Source: Bryoerythrophyllum caledonicum (taxonomy: Eukaryota > Streptophyta > Bryopsida > Pottiales > Pottiaceae). From it: a stretch of 64,000 bases of DNA. Within the stretch, counting starts at the first letter, position 1, and each line of letters begins with the position of its first letter. Positions 49,727 through 62,757 of the stretch are shown here, piece by piece. The notes beneath the pieces are model-generated. The model worked only from the letters and a program-made list of their open reading frames with translations, was not told the DNA's origin and did not search any database. The stretch lies in the NCBI GenBank assembly GCA_963971425.1, contig OZ020514.1, positions 23,347,406 to 23,411,405 on the forward strand, read 5' to 3'. The translations under genes were made by a program, and so were the position numbers.

Positions 49727-52700
49727 ATGGCTTCTGAGGAAACGGGCATCAAGCTTGCAGCCGATGAAGTTGCGCAACCTAAATTGCCAAGCGATTTCAA
49801 GAATCTGGAAACACCGAAGATGGATGAATTTGATGTGCAGGTTTTAGGGTGTATTGAATGGTCTGTTCAACATCCTCCTGCAGGGTCCTTTGCAATGAAG
49901 GATCTCACTTGGGTGCTGAATTACAGAGCACGACGTGGAAAATTTGCTCGGAGTCAGGTGATCCAACAGTGTTACATCCCAACAATGCGTGTCCGGGACT
50001 TCCTTAATGGGATACAATGTGGGAAGGAAGGAACTCAATGTCTGTTCCGGGAGACAAAGGAGAACCACAAGCGACTCGAAGAGGCGAGGCAAGGACCTCA
50101 AACGGCGCTAGGTTTTGCAAGGTTAGTACTCCTAGTCCTCTCTTTTTTGCCCAACAATCACCTTCCTCTTTCCCTTGTCTAGTCATGACTAATTCAACTA
50201 TGGTTTTTGGTAGATGGCATTGCGAATATGGCCCGGAAGATCATTCAGGAATTGTCAAAAAAATAACTGTAGATCTTCTACTCAGAGCATGGAAGAAGCT
50301 GACTACTGTCAAAATAGCCGCAGAAGAGGGTACAAGTATGAAGTCGCATGTTAAACGACGGGCCGCATCGAAGAGGAAAGCGCCAGAAAATTTCTGCCAA
50401 AGCCATTTGTTCCACTTGATTTGAATGAAATTCCTGAAGTCGAGGTCGAGGTCGTCCCTACAAAGCCGATGCGCAAGAGAGCCCCCTAGAAGAAGATTGC
50501 AACCTTTGCAAATCAGCCCGAATGTCCCCAGGTCTCTGATTCGGATGGAGGCCTTCTCTGTACGGCTACCCAGTGTCCCGAGGTCCTTAATTTTCATGGA
50601 GGCCTTCTTTCTTCAGGTCCAAACGTAGTGACCCAACAACTATCTCCGAAAGTGGGCCGCATACGAGCCCCACACAAGAATGGGATTGGAACTGAAATTC
50701 ATTGTCACTGTACAAAAACTGTGGATATGGGTATTGATCTCAGTTTCACTCCTGCTTATTCCCCTACTTCTTTGGTTGCCCAGTGTTACCATTCTGTAGC
50801 AAACTCAGTTAATGGAAATGCATGTCCCTCCTGCAATAAAGACCCGGTTAGAAAATCCAAGCCAACCTGTAAACGTGGTCCGAGAAAGAAAAAGATCCCA
50901 GATTTGAATAAAACTCTTGTGTCACACAACTTCCCCATCAAACGTTCCCCGAGGAAGTATGTGCGGAAGACTACGAAGAAACAAAACTCTACGAAGAAAG
51001 GCGACTCTCCAGTCCAAGGTATGGGCCCCTTGCGCACTGCTCTTTGTAAAAATGCAATTGAGCATGATACACATGTTGAGAGCGTCAAACTATTCAGTTG
51101 TCAGTCTCCTACTTTTCCCCTAGATCAGGGTACGGTTAGTGCAAGTGTTTTGGCTACTATGGGGGGGGTGTGGTACTAGTCCAAAACCTAATGTGGACAG
51201 TAACAATGTTATAGAGTCTTCTCAAGTGTCACTAAGGTCGTTTTGCGACCAGGTAGACATTACCGAGTCTAAAACAAACAACCCTAGCAATGTTAGTGCA
51301 GGGAGTGTTGTGTCAGATGTGAACACAGTAGGTCCAATAGTGGTAAACCACGGAGATTCTAGGAAAAAATGGGGGCTCTCAATAAAACGAGGGTGTACTG
51401 TTCGCTTTACCGTAAAGACTCTTTTACACGCACCTCACATTATAGAGGTGTGTGTGCATGAATCCCGACATGTGAACAAGGACGGGCTAGTGGTTCATGG
51501 AGGATTTCGATTTCGTGACCGTGGAGCCTTCTCTGCCCATCTATCTCCAGTTATGAAGAACTTTGTGGATGGCTGTTTGCGTGAGAATTATATTGTACAA
51601 TAGATAATGAAGAAACACCTGAGACTCTTACGGAAGTGGGAGGCTGATGGTAAGGTTATTACTCGAGACCTGCTTTTGACTCCAAAAGACATTCAGAATA
51701 TCTCACGAAAGCTGGCCAAGGAGACTTGGATGTTGCATCCTAATGATGCTCAAAGTGTACAAATGTGGTTTCAGAAGAACCCTGATAAGGTGTTTCACTA
51801 CACCGAGACAAACCTTGCAAAACCTGTATAAGTACAAGGCCAGTTGACCACTAACAATATGCCGTTTACCATTGGGATCCAGACCAAGTGGCAAAGAGAG
51901 ATGATGGCAAAGTACGGACATGGAGGTGGAATCTCCATTGACGCCACTTTTGGAACCAACGATAAGAAGGTAGTTGTTGTGTCTTGTCAATTCTTAAATA
52001 CCCTCTCCAACTTAGGACAAAGTGGATGTGCGTGGTTGTCTGTAGAACAGAGTTATAATTATATTTGATACTAACCAGGAGGGACTTGTGACACTATTTG
52101 TTGTTGTGTAGTTCCCTTTGTACACTGTTATGGTGTTCGATGAGTGGCACCATGGCATATCAATTGCTTGGATCCTGACATCCCGATGCACTGAAGATGA
52201 CCTTACTCCGTGGATGGAAGCTCTAAACCATCGAGTGAAACAAGAAATGCCGGATTGGAAACCGTCAGCTTGTATTGTGGATTGTGCCCAGGGAGAGATC
52301 AATGCACTTACGTAAGTTCTCTCCAACATCTTCTGTTTTTTATCAATGTAATGGTGACACTATTCTTTAATCTTCTGGTACTACATATATCAATTTGAAT
52401 GGCATCATAACTCTTGTTGGTTTTATAGAACATGTAACCTATGTAACAATAATATCCGAATATGAAATGGGAGTTTGTGCTTTTCGTAGAAAAATTTGGC
52501 CCGACACTCCAATCTTCCTATGCCTTTGGCATGTTCGGTGTGCTTGGCAGAAGCATTCTTGCTACAAAATAAAAGACCCTCTGCGGAGAGGTGAGGTTCT
52601 TCGAGAATTAGGACTTATGATGTATGACAAGAGCGGTCTGGCAATGAATCAAAGACTTGGGCAAAAGATAGGATTGAGAAACTCAGTAAACAATATCCTA

Positions 52701-53659
52701 AAGAGGGGGAATTCTGGAAATACATGGAGAAGCAGTGGTTGGGTAAGGTACATATGTGGGTTGTAGGTTATCGAAACTTACCTTATGCAGGACAAGACAC
52801 AAATGCAACCATTGAAGGGTATCATGGATTCCTGAAGGCTGTCCTAAAGTGCGAGAGGTGTCGCATGACTGGACGACGTGTGGATTGGAGCATCACTGCT
52901 CTTACTGAAGACGTTCACGATCATTTCTGGTACAAAGGGCTCCGTAAAAAAAAGGATTTTTAGGATAACAAGAAAATGCAGGACTTGACTGTCTCCGCGT
53001 TGATGAAGGCACGTGACATTCCAGATTCGGATGTGACACTGCATGTGATGCCAGGGGACTGCGCCATGGTTACTTCAGCGCATCACCGACATATTCAATA
53101 TGTGGTTCATAATCCCGGTGAAGAATTGGCAAGTTGCAATTGTGTTTGGGCACAACGAGGAAACATTTGCAAGCTTGTTCTAAAGGTTCTTTTGATAATG
53201 CGGCCGAATATTGTTGAGGGCACCATTGCCCGTGTCTGCGGTAGATAGGCAGGGAACATGTTAGGAGGCATGAGACAGTTGCTAAGTCCTACAAGGGTTC
53301 AACCTCGGCCTGAGGTGGAGGATATCCCAATTTCAACTCTACACCAAACTCCAACTCGGAAGACCGTTCTTACAAAAGACGTTGCAAAAACTCTGCGAAA
53401 TCTTGTGATTGACTTGTCAAATGAGGTTTCTGGGCAGCCTGTCCTCATGGACCACCTTCTAGCGGATCTAAACCAGGTGATAGGGCAAATCCGAGCTCTA
53501 AAGGTAGAACTTCGTTCTGGAACATTGCATCCGTTTGCGGCGTCACCAGTGTTACGGACTTTTGATAATGGACGAGGTTTTAGCCTTCTCAGAAATAAAG
53601 ACTTCTTAGAACGGGGGAGAAAGTCTGCTGCAAGACAGTTGAGAATGGTTGGTTGCTGA
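49727..53659 (+). pseudogene. MULE transposase (DDE, SWIM), interrupted
   Basis: The transposase cuts and inserts the element. ATG at 49,727; exon 1 ends at 50,121 (phase 2) and the next exon starts after AG near 50,214 with WHCEYGPEDH. A basic middle region follows (RGPRKKKIP, TTKKQNSTKKG). The catalytic core has GGISIDATFGTN with the first Asp at 51,940, CIVDCAQGEINAL with the second Asp at 52,280, and TNATIEGYHGF with the Glu at 52,814. Introns 51,970-52,111 (phase 0) and 52,312-52,489 join the core cleanly. The SWIM zinc motif reads SCNC...CKL, with Leu in place of the final His (53,174). Stops in frame are TAG at 50,487, 51,601, 52,961 and 53,246, and TAA at 51,829. There are frame changes near 50,395, the G-run at 51,165 and near 52,640. 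This copy cannot make a full protein. Confidence 0.92.
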
Positions 53660-54047
53660 CTATAATTTTCTACACCGTATTATAGATGCGTTAAAGAAGT
53701 TACGACGTACCTAAAAAGTTTGCAGTCATTGTGCTGTAAGCGTCAAAAAAACTTAAATCTGTGATCCGCCATCTTCTGTTCCGCATTCGTGGTATGTATT
53801 GTTTCCATTTATAATGTTATAGACCTTTTAGAATACAAGCACTCTTGCTCAATTTTTAAGCAACGACGTAAGCAAATCCAGGTGAAACCTTAGATACAAT
53901 CAATGGCACTTTCACTGGATCGTGAAGTACGATTTACCATGATATTAATCTATTTACGATGGAGGTCCCCAATAATCAGTGTCACAGTCACTACAATCTT
54001 CATCATGACGCTTTCTTATCCTTTTTAGCTTATAATCCTCTGTTGTA
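53660..54047. other. MULE interior, 3' side of the transposase
   Basis: No frame or motif of note; probably 3' UTR and spacer. Confidence 0.4.
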
Positions 54048-54530
54048 ATGCCTTCACCATCTTATGTGCAATTCGTCTGCCATCCTCTCTCTATTACTCC
54101 TCACGTTATTCTCTGTCAGCATTGTATGGAGTCGTTTTCTGCCGTATTGGTGTTCACTCTGATTGTTGCGTCGTTGATAATAGTCACAATGGCGTTATCA
54201 GCTTCATTGGTAGTTCCTCAGTTGTTGGCTCGTCTTTTGAGGTCCAGTCTTAACAGGAATGATGTTCCAACACGTGAGGAGGCACATTTCTTTCCAGAAC
54301 GCAGTATTGGGGAGATGACTTCTCTCGCCGTGTCAATGTCGTTAGACGCAGATCCGGCCTGGCCTATTCGAGGCATAATCCTGGTACACCCATGTCACGA
54401 GGACTCCCCTGACTGTGCTTCTCCTACCTAGCAATGGAGCATTGACAATGTCCAGAGCATATGGAACGAATTTTATGAAGGCCAATGCGAAGAAGAGCTC
54501 GACAATTTGAGCAATTACAGTCCTAGGTAG
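54048..54530 (+). pseudogene. Small MULE-borne ORF with a hydrophobic segment
   Basis: I do not recognise a family. The frame from 54,048 has a hydrophobic run (SAVLVFTLIVASLIIVTMAL, residues about 30-49) suitable for one membrane segment. A basic RLLRSSLNR follows, then a soluble part with FPERSIGEMTSLAVSMSLDA. A TAG at 54,429 interrupts it. The same frame goes on QWSIDNVQSIWNEFYEGQCE to a TAG near 54,528, for about 160 codons in total. The continuity past the stop suggests a real gene recently broken. It lies between the transposase and the convergent protease gene. It could be a third component of the element or a captured host exon. Confidence 0.45.
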
Positions 54531-56489
54531 GACTTAGTGTCACTGATGTTTTAACCTAGTGTCACTAATGCTTTGACATAGTACTGTGTGCGAATTGACT
54601 TAGTGTCATGCACAAATTTATAAAGCATTTATGTCTTCAAGTTTGTATTGAGAAGCACTATAGGATGGATACCTTAACTATAGGATGTCCATGTAGGTGC
54701 ATATGATATCAAGTACTCGTTGCCCCATTTGTGAGCTACGTATATAAATCATAATGTATACTATATATAATCTACAATTTCCATATCATTTCTTGCAACC
54801 TTGTCCTCGTAATGGATTGTATATATTGTTTAGCCAAGGATGTGTTTAGCATCTACTTTATTTATATATGCATAATTGAATTATACATTTGGTTGCTACT
54901 ACGAAAACACTATTGCCTAAAACTGTGAGTTTGTATGAATTGTGCTTGTAAACTAAAAATCATGATAACAAATCATTAAGATATTAATAAAATAAATGCT
55001 AAGATGGCCTAAAGTATGTGTAAATCTTGTAAATAGGAAAATAGCACGTAATAACTGAATGAAAAATAAATACATCAATAAATAAACCACAAGGGATGCA
55101 ATGGTTATATTATATATTGAATGTTGGTCCCTATATCCCAAAAAATTGGGGCATGTGATGATAATTAATTTTAAGAATCGTAAATAAAACATACGTAGCA
55201 CTCTATAGTAACCTCTAAAGGATTGAAGGAAAAATATTAATCCTTTAAGATTCAAATGTTGCAGGAGAGGGCCTTTAGACCAATTCGATAAGTTCTTCTA
55301 TATCAAGTTTGAACAAACTGCTTCGGGAAAAAATCATCAAGTATGAGTCTTTGGTATTGGGATTTTGAATGGTAATTTTAGAATGTGATTTTTAAAACCA
55401 TAGTCGTGGTCCTTAGGGGTTAAAGTTGCTTAAAATGCTATAATCTTCTAACCAACTACAATCCACACTTCTTCTTCTTATTCTTCTTATTCTTCGTCTT
55501 CTGCTTATTCTTCTTCATCTTCTTCTTCCGTTAGTACTTCTTCTCCTCCTTCTCCTCTTCTATGTTTTGCCTCCCTTTTTTTCCCTTTTTTCCCTTTTTT
55601 TTCATCCCTATTTTTTTTTTTTTTTTACTCCTCCCAGTATAATCTCCTTTCTTGTTTTAATAAAAAACAACATATATTCTTAAGGTAATTTGGACCTTGG
55701 TTAAAAGTGCAAATAAATTATTACGTGTGAGTGTTTCATACTAGCTTTATTAATGGTTGTTTTAATGTGTATTATTCAAAAACATAGTCATTGTGATGCC
55801 TAAGATTGCAATACAAGTGTAATGGGCATCCATTGTTTGCATAAAGGATCCGTGACATCCAAACTTTACAAGTACTCCCATTCAAACACAGATATGAAGT
55901 AGTTGTAATATGTCAACGCAGCACATAGAAAACAAAATTTATGAACATCGTCCGTTGTATTTTTGTGACACAGGTTTCCTAGGTGATAGTCGGATGTAGT
56001 TCACTAGTTTCATGAAACAATTACTCACACTGAAATTGTACATCACCGCAATGGATATACAATATCCCCACTATATATACAAGCTAGACCTACATTTTGT
56101 AAACCTTACGTTGTCATCAGGCTTGTCACCTTGGCCGTCCAGTCTACAAAGCCTTTTGAGATGCACGAGTGCAGGGCTTCTTCGGAAGAGAAGGTGGTGC
56201 TCCATCTATCAACAACCCATCGTCCTCAACTCGTGATGCATTAGGACTCCGAAGCTAACAAAAAGGGGCTCGGTATTTGACATCTCTTTGTTTTGGGTTT
56301 ATTTCCTTTGCCAGAAGCACCAATATTTCTTTGTTCATCTCTTTTGCGATGTGGGATTTTAAATACTCCCCGTACAACTGCACTTCCTTTGTAGATGCTC
56401 TGTTACCTCGAAACTGTAGTGTCACACAGTGCAAGGTCAACACGTTGTAGGAGCCAAAATATAATGTCACAAATCCAGCCAAATTGAGA
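54531..56489. other. AT-rich MULE interior between convergent genes
   Basis: No gene is recognisable. A TTC-rich microsatellite lies at about 55,465-55,560 and a T-run at 55,608-55,626. The only frames are short and without motifs. Confidence 0.45.
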
Positions 56490-59400
56490 TCATAAAATCA
56501 AATTACAAAATGATAACATATAGATTACCTTTAGGTATAACATGATGTTGCGAATGCATAGATGACCACACTCGTTGACTCCAAGTTGTTGAAACACCTC
56601 AATGGGCTGGACATTGTCCACTTGATACTCTTCTACTCCTCTGAGACACTGCCAGTCCGAGTATAGCCACCTAACGAGTTCTACATGCCTTCCCTTGGGA
56701 AAATGCACCGCGTCGGAGCGGAGTCTAAGTGAAACACTCGTTGAGGCTGCAAGACCAACACGGACCAATGTCCATCGCTAACCCAAGGAACAATCAATTC
56801 CTTCACTTGGTGAACCTGCACTCCTTCAGGGGGATGCAACCAATCCTTCACAAATCTCTCCATAGGAATGCTCCCTAACATCACCGGCACTATATATGTA
56901 CATACTCGAGAACTAACAATATGAATTTCGTGTTGGCGCTCAACCGGGTATGCCATGTACAACCGCGAGAGCACAAAGTCCATAATGTAATTCCCAAGCC
57001 GGAATCTAGGCTTTTTAAGGTCCTGAATGGCTCAGTGCTTCACTTCTATTTCCTTCTCGTTTTGGTTGAAGAAAGCTGTGCTCAAATTACAGATTGTTCC
57101 CTCGCCCCCAGTGGGAACTTTACTTAGCAAAGTATCTATCTGAAGCCGGTCATACACCTCACTCAAGATCATATTCTTGAAGTCGCATGCATCACCAATG
57201 TTACACTCTTGAGATGCCTTCAGAAATGTAAAATCTAGGGAATAATTTCCAGATTCGGTGGTTACTGGTTCTGCACACACTGAGGATGAACCCCCTTCAG
57301 CATTGTCAAAACACTGTTGAGAGAGATCCACCAACTATTTCACAACCTCCATGTCTCTGTAGTGGTCAAAGATCTTGTCCAATTTTTTTGAGCACGAGTC
57401 ATTCCCGGGCACTATCGAAGGATCTACCTTGGTTTTTTCGTTTACGTGGATCACTCCTCGTGGAGGAGTCTTCGCCGTCAACGGAGTTGTAGTGTCCATC
57501 CACTGAGAGAGACTGCATTCAAATTCTGACCCTTGTTGAGGCATATCATCAACACCGCATGACCCTTTGAAAACCTGTGTGACGGTCACAAAAGACTCAC
57601 CATCTTGAAGAACTTCAACAAGGTCCATCGCATGCTTAATTCCTCGGAATATTGGTACTGGCCCCTGCTCAGTTCCTTGGGCATCTCCTTCACCACTGCC
57701 TTGTTGACTAGCACGTGGTTCCAGCTCCTCCGATGTCATGGGAGGATTTTCATGAGGCAAACCCCGAATGCACTTAGTATATGGCATTCTATGAACCCCG
57801 GACTTCAGTGGACTCACATCTCCGTAGAGATTCACCTCCTGAGCTTCTTTCCCCTCCTCAATTCCCCCATCCTTTAATCTCGTGCCGATAGTTCCAACTT
57901 CTGTCGAATCTGTGACATTGATTGCATCCTCACCGAGACAACCACCTAGAGATTGTACATGACCAATGTTCACCAAAGAGAAGTTATGCACCGCCCTGGA
58001 TTGAACTGTACCTGGCACGTCGATGATCTCGCCCTGGCCCTTGCTCTTTAAGACAACGTCCACTATGGTTTGTTTAAGTGCTGGAATCGTCGTACTCACA
58101 TGCTGAACCTCTAATACAACATCGGGAGATTTCTCAGCTTCACGTAAAATGTCCCTCCCTACGCAAGAAATCCAGCGGGCATCGTCCTCTTTCCTCAGCG
58201 CTGCTGAATTGTGACGCGCTGCATTTTGAATACCATTGCGCATCAATGCTACTCCAGTGCTCCATGAAGGTGTAACACTAGAGGACATCCATCCAATATC
58301 ACGGTCCTCCCTATTTCGTAGTGTGTTACACCAGTGTTTTGACTGATTTCCCCAATGACAGTACTATATTGTGGTCCAGGCCTCGTCAAAACACTGTGGG
58401 TGCTCAACTGCGTGGTCCTGAAGCGCGCGCATCTGCACAACCCGCACCCAATCCATGGCTCCCGCAATGAGATCATCTCCATTGCCCTCTTGAATCTGTG
58501 CAATCTTGAGGCCGACACGATGCTGAAGCACCTCTTGCAACTCCTCTCCAACTTCAGCAAACAGAAATGGGCCATAAGCGCACAACACGGATAAAGCCTT
58601 TGTGATCTTTGTGTCCTCTATGCACCTATCCTGAATGATAGTAGAAGTCAATCCATACATTGGGCATGTTAATTGACGAAACATCCCATTCTCATGTAAA
58701 AATAGAATCCTGAGTACTAGAATTAAGGGGGGAGGTTTCTTCCATTGAACGCGGTGATGAAGTAGCCTTCCTCGAACAATTTGGGATTCACTGACTACAA
58801 CGAACACGGATGGAAGATAAGATCATTTTTTTATTTTTAAAACAAATGTCGGATCTGTAAATAACAAGCAAGAAGAAGGAACTCAATGTTACAGAATAAA
58901 CAAATCATTGCTAAAATTTGGGATAAAAGACAATGCTCTAACGGACTTACTGTCGTGGCTCCATGGTAGGGGGGGTAGCTTGGCAAAAATCCCCTCATTG
59001 GCTGATGAACGCGCCAAAGTGGACACCAATCCCACAGGATTTTTTCTCAAAGCATCGCATTTTTCTCTCGAAACTCGATCCAAGCCCTCTGTACCATTGC
59101 TTTACTTTCATCCTTCTTTCTCTGCATGTAGCCCTTGCTCTCTTCTTTGAACCGGGAATAATCAACTGTCCATTGCAAATATGCACACAACCAATCGAGC
59201 TCAGGGTAAGGTTTATTTACACATCTACTGGCCACAAGCTGGTCCATGGACGCCGAAATGTCTTCCCGAATTCCTTTAAGGTCTTTTGCCAAGTTCTTGT
59301 CAAACTGTGGAAGGTTGTCCAACACTTTGGTTAGCACATACTAATGTAAAATCCCCGTTTCCAACGATATGTTATACAGAAGTAGTTCAAAAATCCAAAA

Positions 59401-61323
59401 TCCAAAACAATGAAACCGCTGTTCACCTTTTTTGATGTCCACCACCAAAGACACTCCATGAGCTTCTCTTGGAACTCTCGAGTTGGAAAAGACTCCTCCC
59501 AAGCACGACGGAATGCTTCACCACTACTGTGATCCCAAGTCCACGGCAGTGTTACAGACCCTTGAAATGCCATCAAGTGAAATAGTCCCGACATCTTTGG
59601 CTTCTCCGGCGCAGAGCGGGGTGATATAGCACTCATCATGTCATATGTCTTTCTCTGTGCTTGTGCTACATGAATCCTCTCCTAGCGTTGCAATACTTCT
59701 TGTCGAGCATTAAATTGTCCTTCCATGTGAGGGTTAAACCTGAACGGCTTTAGAGACCCTTTGCCCTCTACCCAGTATTGTAGCAACTGGACGTTAGCCT
59801 CCCAGTTCTTATCCCACACTGGCATCCGTGACACAGCCTCGTCTAAGCCACCCTCGTCATAATCTACCGACTCTAAATCTTGGCTCGCAAGATTCCTGCG
59901 AGGTGACATAGCATCCATCAGTGGCTCCACATCAACGTCGCTTTGATCACCCAGGGTCGGAGTAGTCTCATGGTCCGTAGTATTCAAGGGCTCCCTTGGT
60001 CTATTAGCCGTGGTTACAAAAATAGCCATTCCAGTAACTGCAGTCCCACTTGCTGATCCTATTGAGGTTGTACGGAGCCCAGAAGAGAGGTAGATGTTAG
60101 TCAAATCATATACAACTCCTCTAACGCCCATGTTGGACCCTCTCTAATTGGTAATTGCAAGTATCCTCTAATATTCATCTAGACAGACTACAAAGCTTGT
60201 CCAACTAACTTACCGAGGAGTTTGTCTTTGAGGGAAGTTTGAGTTGCCTTCCCAATTTTGTCTCTGTTGACGCCGTCCTCGAGATACGGAGTCTTTGTTG
60301 CACAACCCCTTGTCCATGACCTGCCTTTGGTACAGTCGCCAATATAGGTCCAAGCAGTGTTACATGGACCGCCTGGGAAGGCATTGACACCAAAGATGCT
60401 GGTGCAGGCTGTGTCACACCATGCGTGGAAGCCGGCCCGGAAGCTGCTGGATGAGAATCCAGAACGATCTTATCACGCCCCCGTTTTCTCTTACCATTTT
60501 GGTTGACGCCGAAACTTGGATCAACATGTTGACCACCATCGTTGCACAATATTTGTCCCGTAGGCCGGTTCGGCTCCCTCCTTCGTCGCTCTTGTTGGTT
60601 TGTGCGAGGGACCACTGCTGTAACCTTCATTGATGCTCGTCCACTCTCACGCGGCTACATCACCTTCTTTGTAGGTGAGTGCTCCTCCTCTTCATGGTCC
60701 CGTTCGCCATCCAGCAGGGTCGTAGAAGCGAGCGCCTTTTTACTCTTCATCCCTCTTGGAACCAACTTCTCTCCTTCTCCAGGTGCTGCCCCAAAGAATA
60801 AATCAGAGGCGGGGTTGACCTTCTCTACCAAATCGAATGCTTCACCCTCTACGGCTTTGCTTCTCTATTTCTTTGATGGAGGCGACCCAACAAAGTCAGC
60901 ACCCCAGTCGTCTTCGTCGACGATGGTCTGTTCTTCTCTTGCTGTGATGTTTTCAGTGTCGGATGCTGCCTTTTTCTTACCCTTCCTACTTCCACACTTC
61001 CCCATGCCCTCCACCATCTTCCCTTGCCAAGGAAGAAAGTCAGGATAAGGAAGTAAGAGGGCTTTGCTTCCATCCGGATACTTCGCTTGGTCGCACCCTT
61101 TCTCAAATCTATGTTGGTTAAGCATGAGCTTGTTGGAGAATGTAGACTTCCCACAATGAATGCAGATGAAAAATTTGCGTCCTCCTGTGGGCTTCAGGCG
61201 ACCTTTGCATTGAGTGGCAAACTCCAGCATAAGATCCTTCATCCGTTGCTGGCTGGGATATGTAACATTGTAGGCTCGATCATAAATCTTGACTAGCACT
61301 CTCACAGGTTCGGCGGCCATCAT
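56490..61323 (-). pseudogene. MULE-borne Ulp1-like (C48) cysteine protease gene, interrupted
   Basis: Ulp1-type proteases cut SUMO or related tails; in MULEs their role is unknown. The gene reads right to left. ATG at 61,323 opens a segment with a C2HC zinc-finger-like CIHCGKSTFSNKLMLNQHRF followed by EKGC. The same frame, broken by TAG at 60,867 and 60,657, continues basic to 60,205. Further segments lie at 60,131-59,682, 59,639-59,331, 59,337-59,047, 58,807-58,364 and 58,288-57,032, probably exons. The protease domain starts near 56,983. VSDGHWSVLVL has the His at 56,770 and VFHLDS the Asp at 56,725. After a frame change, VFQQLGVNECGHLCIRN has the Gln and the catalytic Cys at 56,570. All three catalytic residues are present, but the frame change between Asp and Cys breaks the domain. 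Confidence 0.82.
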
Positions 61324-62498
61324 TTCAGGCGTGTAGGGGCAAGTTTGGAGATAGCAATTTGCTTAACCAGCGTGATCGAATGAGATATATCTAAACTTGT
61401 TCACCAATCCCGCCAAATTATTGCAGCCTTTGCCCTCACAATACACAGGCGCTACAACCAGTGCTCCTCAGGAATGTCAACGTGGTCTCTCCACAATGTC
61501 AAGACATAAGCATAGTTAGATTCATAATAGAAATCCGAAGTAATCAACCACAGCTTGTAGAGATAATTCTGAGAGTTTCGGAAATGGACAAGATATAAAT
61601 GACCGTGAATTTTAGAGAGTTTCGGTGGATTAAGCTTGTGTAGGACCAAGTCAGTGTTTCAGCAGGGGCTACCTAAACAGTGATTTACAAATAGCATGCC
61701 ATGGAATAGAGAACCCTGAAGTTAGTGAAGACTAAGTGCGACGCGTACACCCTGAAGTTCGAGAGCAATGGATACCCTAAACCGGTGCAAGAAACTCCTG
61801 TAACACTATGTGAAACCCTAAATGAAGAAGCAAACAACAGTCACGATTCAGTGACCTAAATTCTACAAAGACCTATTCTCAGCTTCAGTTTTGTGAACTC
61901 AGAAGCGCCCTAAAACTACATTTAGAGGAGTAGGACTTTACGAGTGGCAAACCTCGGGCTTGACCAGTATGGGGACGGATCCTTTGAAGATTTAGTACTC
62001 TGGTTTCGCGCGACCAAGACTTCATTTTGCAACAATTTAGCGGTAGACGCACGTTCTAATTCCTGCAGAGCCCGAGAAGCCCACGACATCGCAGTGAAAG
62101 AGAGAAAGCATACCTGGTGGAAAACGGCGACCGTCGTGCTTGGTTCAAAACTCTCATGTCTTCCTAGTACGAACTCCCCGCTACAATATGCTCCTCCGCA
62201 GCAAGATGTGGCTTCGACGGAGCGTGTATTGAATGCACTACATGTAATCATTGTAGCGAACATTAACCCTAGTGGAGAAAACGAAGGAGCCATGAAACCC
62301 TGAACATACGAAAATCCTAAAAACCATGTCCAATCTCTGAGAACCAAGAACGATGTTCGAAGAGGACTAACATCACAGGAGCGGATTTCACCCTAAACCT
62401 GGCCTAAACCGCCTAAACCCGAAGCGCGAACGTGATTGCAAACTCCCTGGACATCGAAGTCGGCTACTGTAGTTGTGACACAGGCCCAATGATGACGC
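61324..62498 (-). promoter_or_regulatory. MULE right subterminal region with AAACCCT words, upstream of the protease gene
   Basis: Between the right TIR and the minus-strand ATG, AAACCCTA/CCTAAAC-type words recur (near 61,812, 62,295, 62,392 and 62,412). This mirrors the AGGGTTT words at the other end of the element. Chance frames on both strands at 61,922-62,347 show no motif. Confidence 0.4.
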
Positions 62499-62757
62499 AC
62501 CTCAAAGCTGTGGTGGGACCCACCAGCGTCCAATATAGGCATGGCCATGGCGTCCATGGCATGGTAGTGTTTCATTAGACGGTTTTGTAATATTGCAGGG
62601 TGGAACACTGGCCAGTGTTCCAGGGGGTAGTGTAAGTTACATTGTGAGTAATTACTCGGTGGCAGCGGCATGGTGAAACGCGCGGCAGCGCCGCAGCGGG
62701 GCCCACGTCGGGCGGCAGTGCCAGCTGGGCTTTACAACAGGGGATTTAGCCTTCTCC
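62499..62757 (-). repeat. MULE terminal inverted repeat, right (about 259 bp)
   Basis: Inverted partner of 48,939-49,198. It keeps both palindromes, at 62,603-62,620 and 62,646-62,657. Confidence 0.95.

Larger units (their letters stand above)
48939..62757. mobile_element. Mutator-like element (MULE) of 13.8 kb with Ulp1 protease gene
   Basis: The left end starts GGAGAAGGCTAAATCCCCTG at 48,939. The right end, read on the other strand from 62,757, starts with the same bases. It is flanked by CATGACAAC at 48,930-48,938 and 62,758-62,766, a perfect 9-bp target duplication, the size typical of Mutator. Inside are a MULE transposase gene (plus), a small membrane-segment ORF (plus) and a Ulp1/C48 protease gene (minus), with transposase and protease convergent. 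Plant MULEs carrying Ulp1-like genes are known as a class (Kaonashi/KI-type). All three genes carry nonsense codons, so this copy is probably non-autonomous now. Confidence 0.95.
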
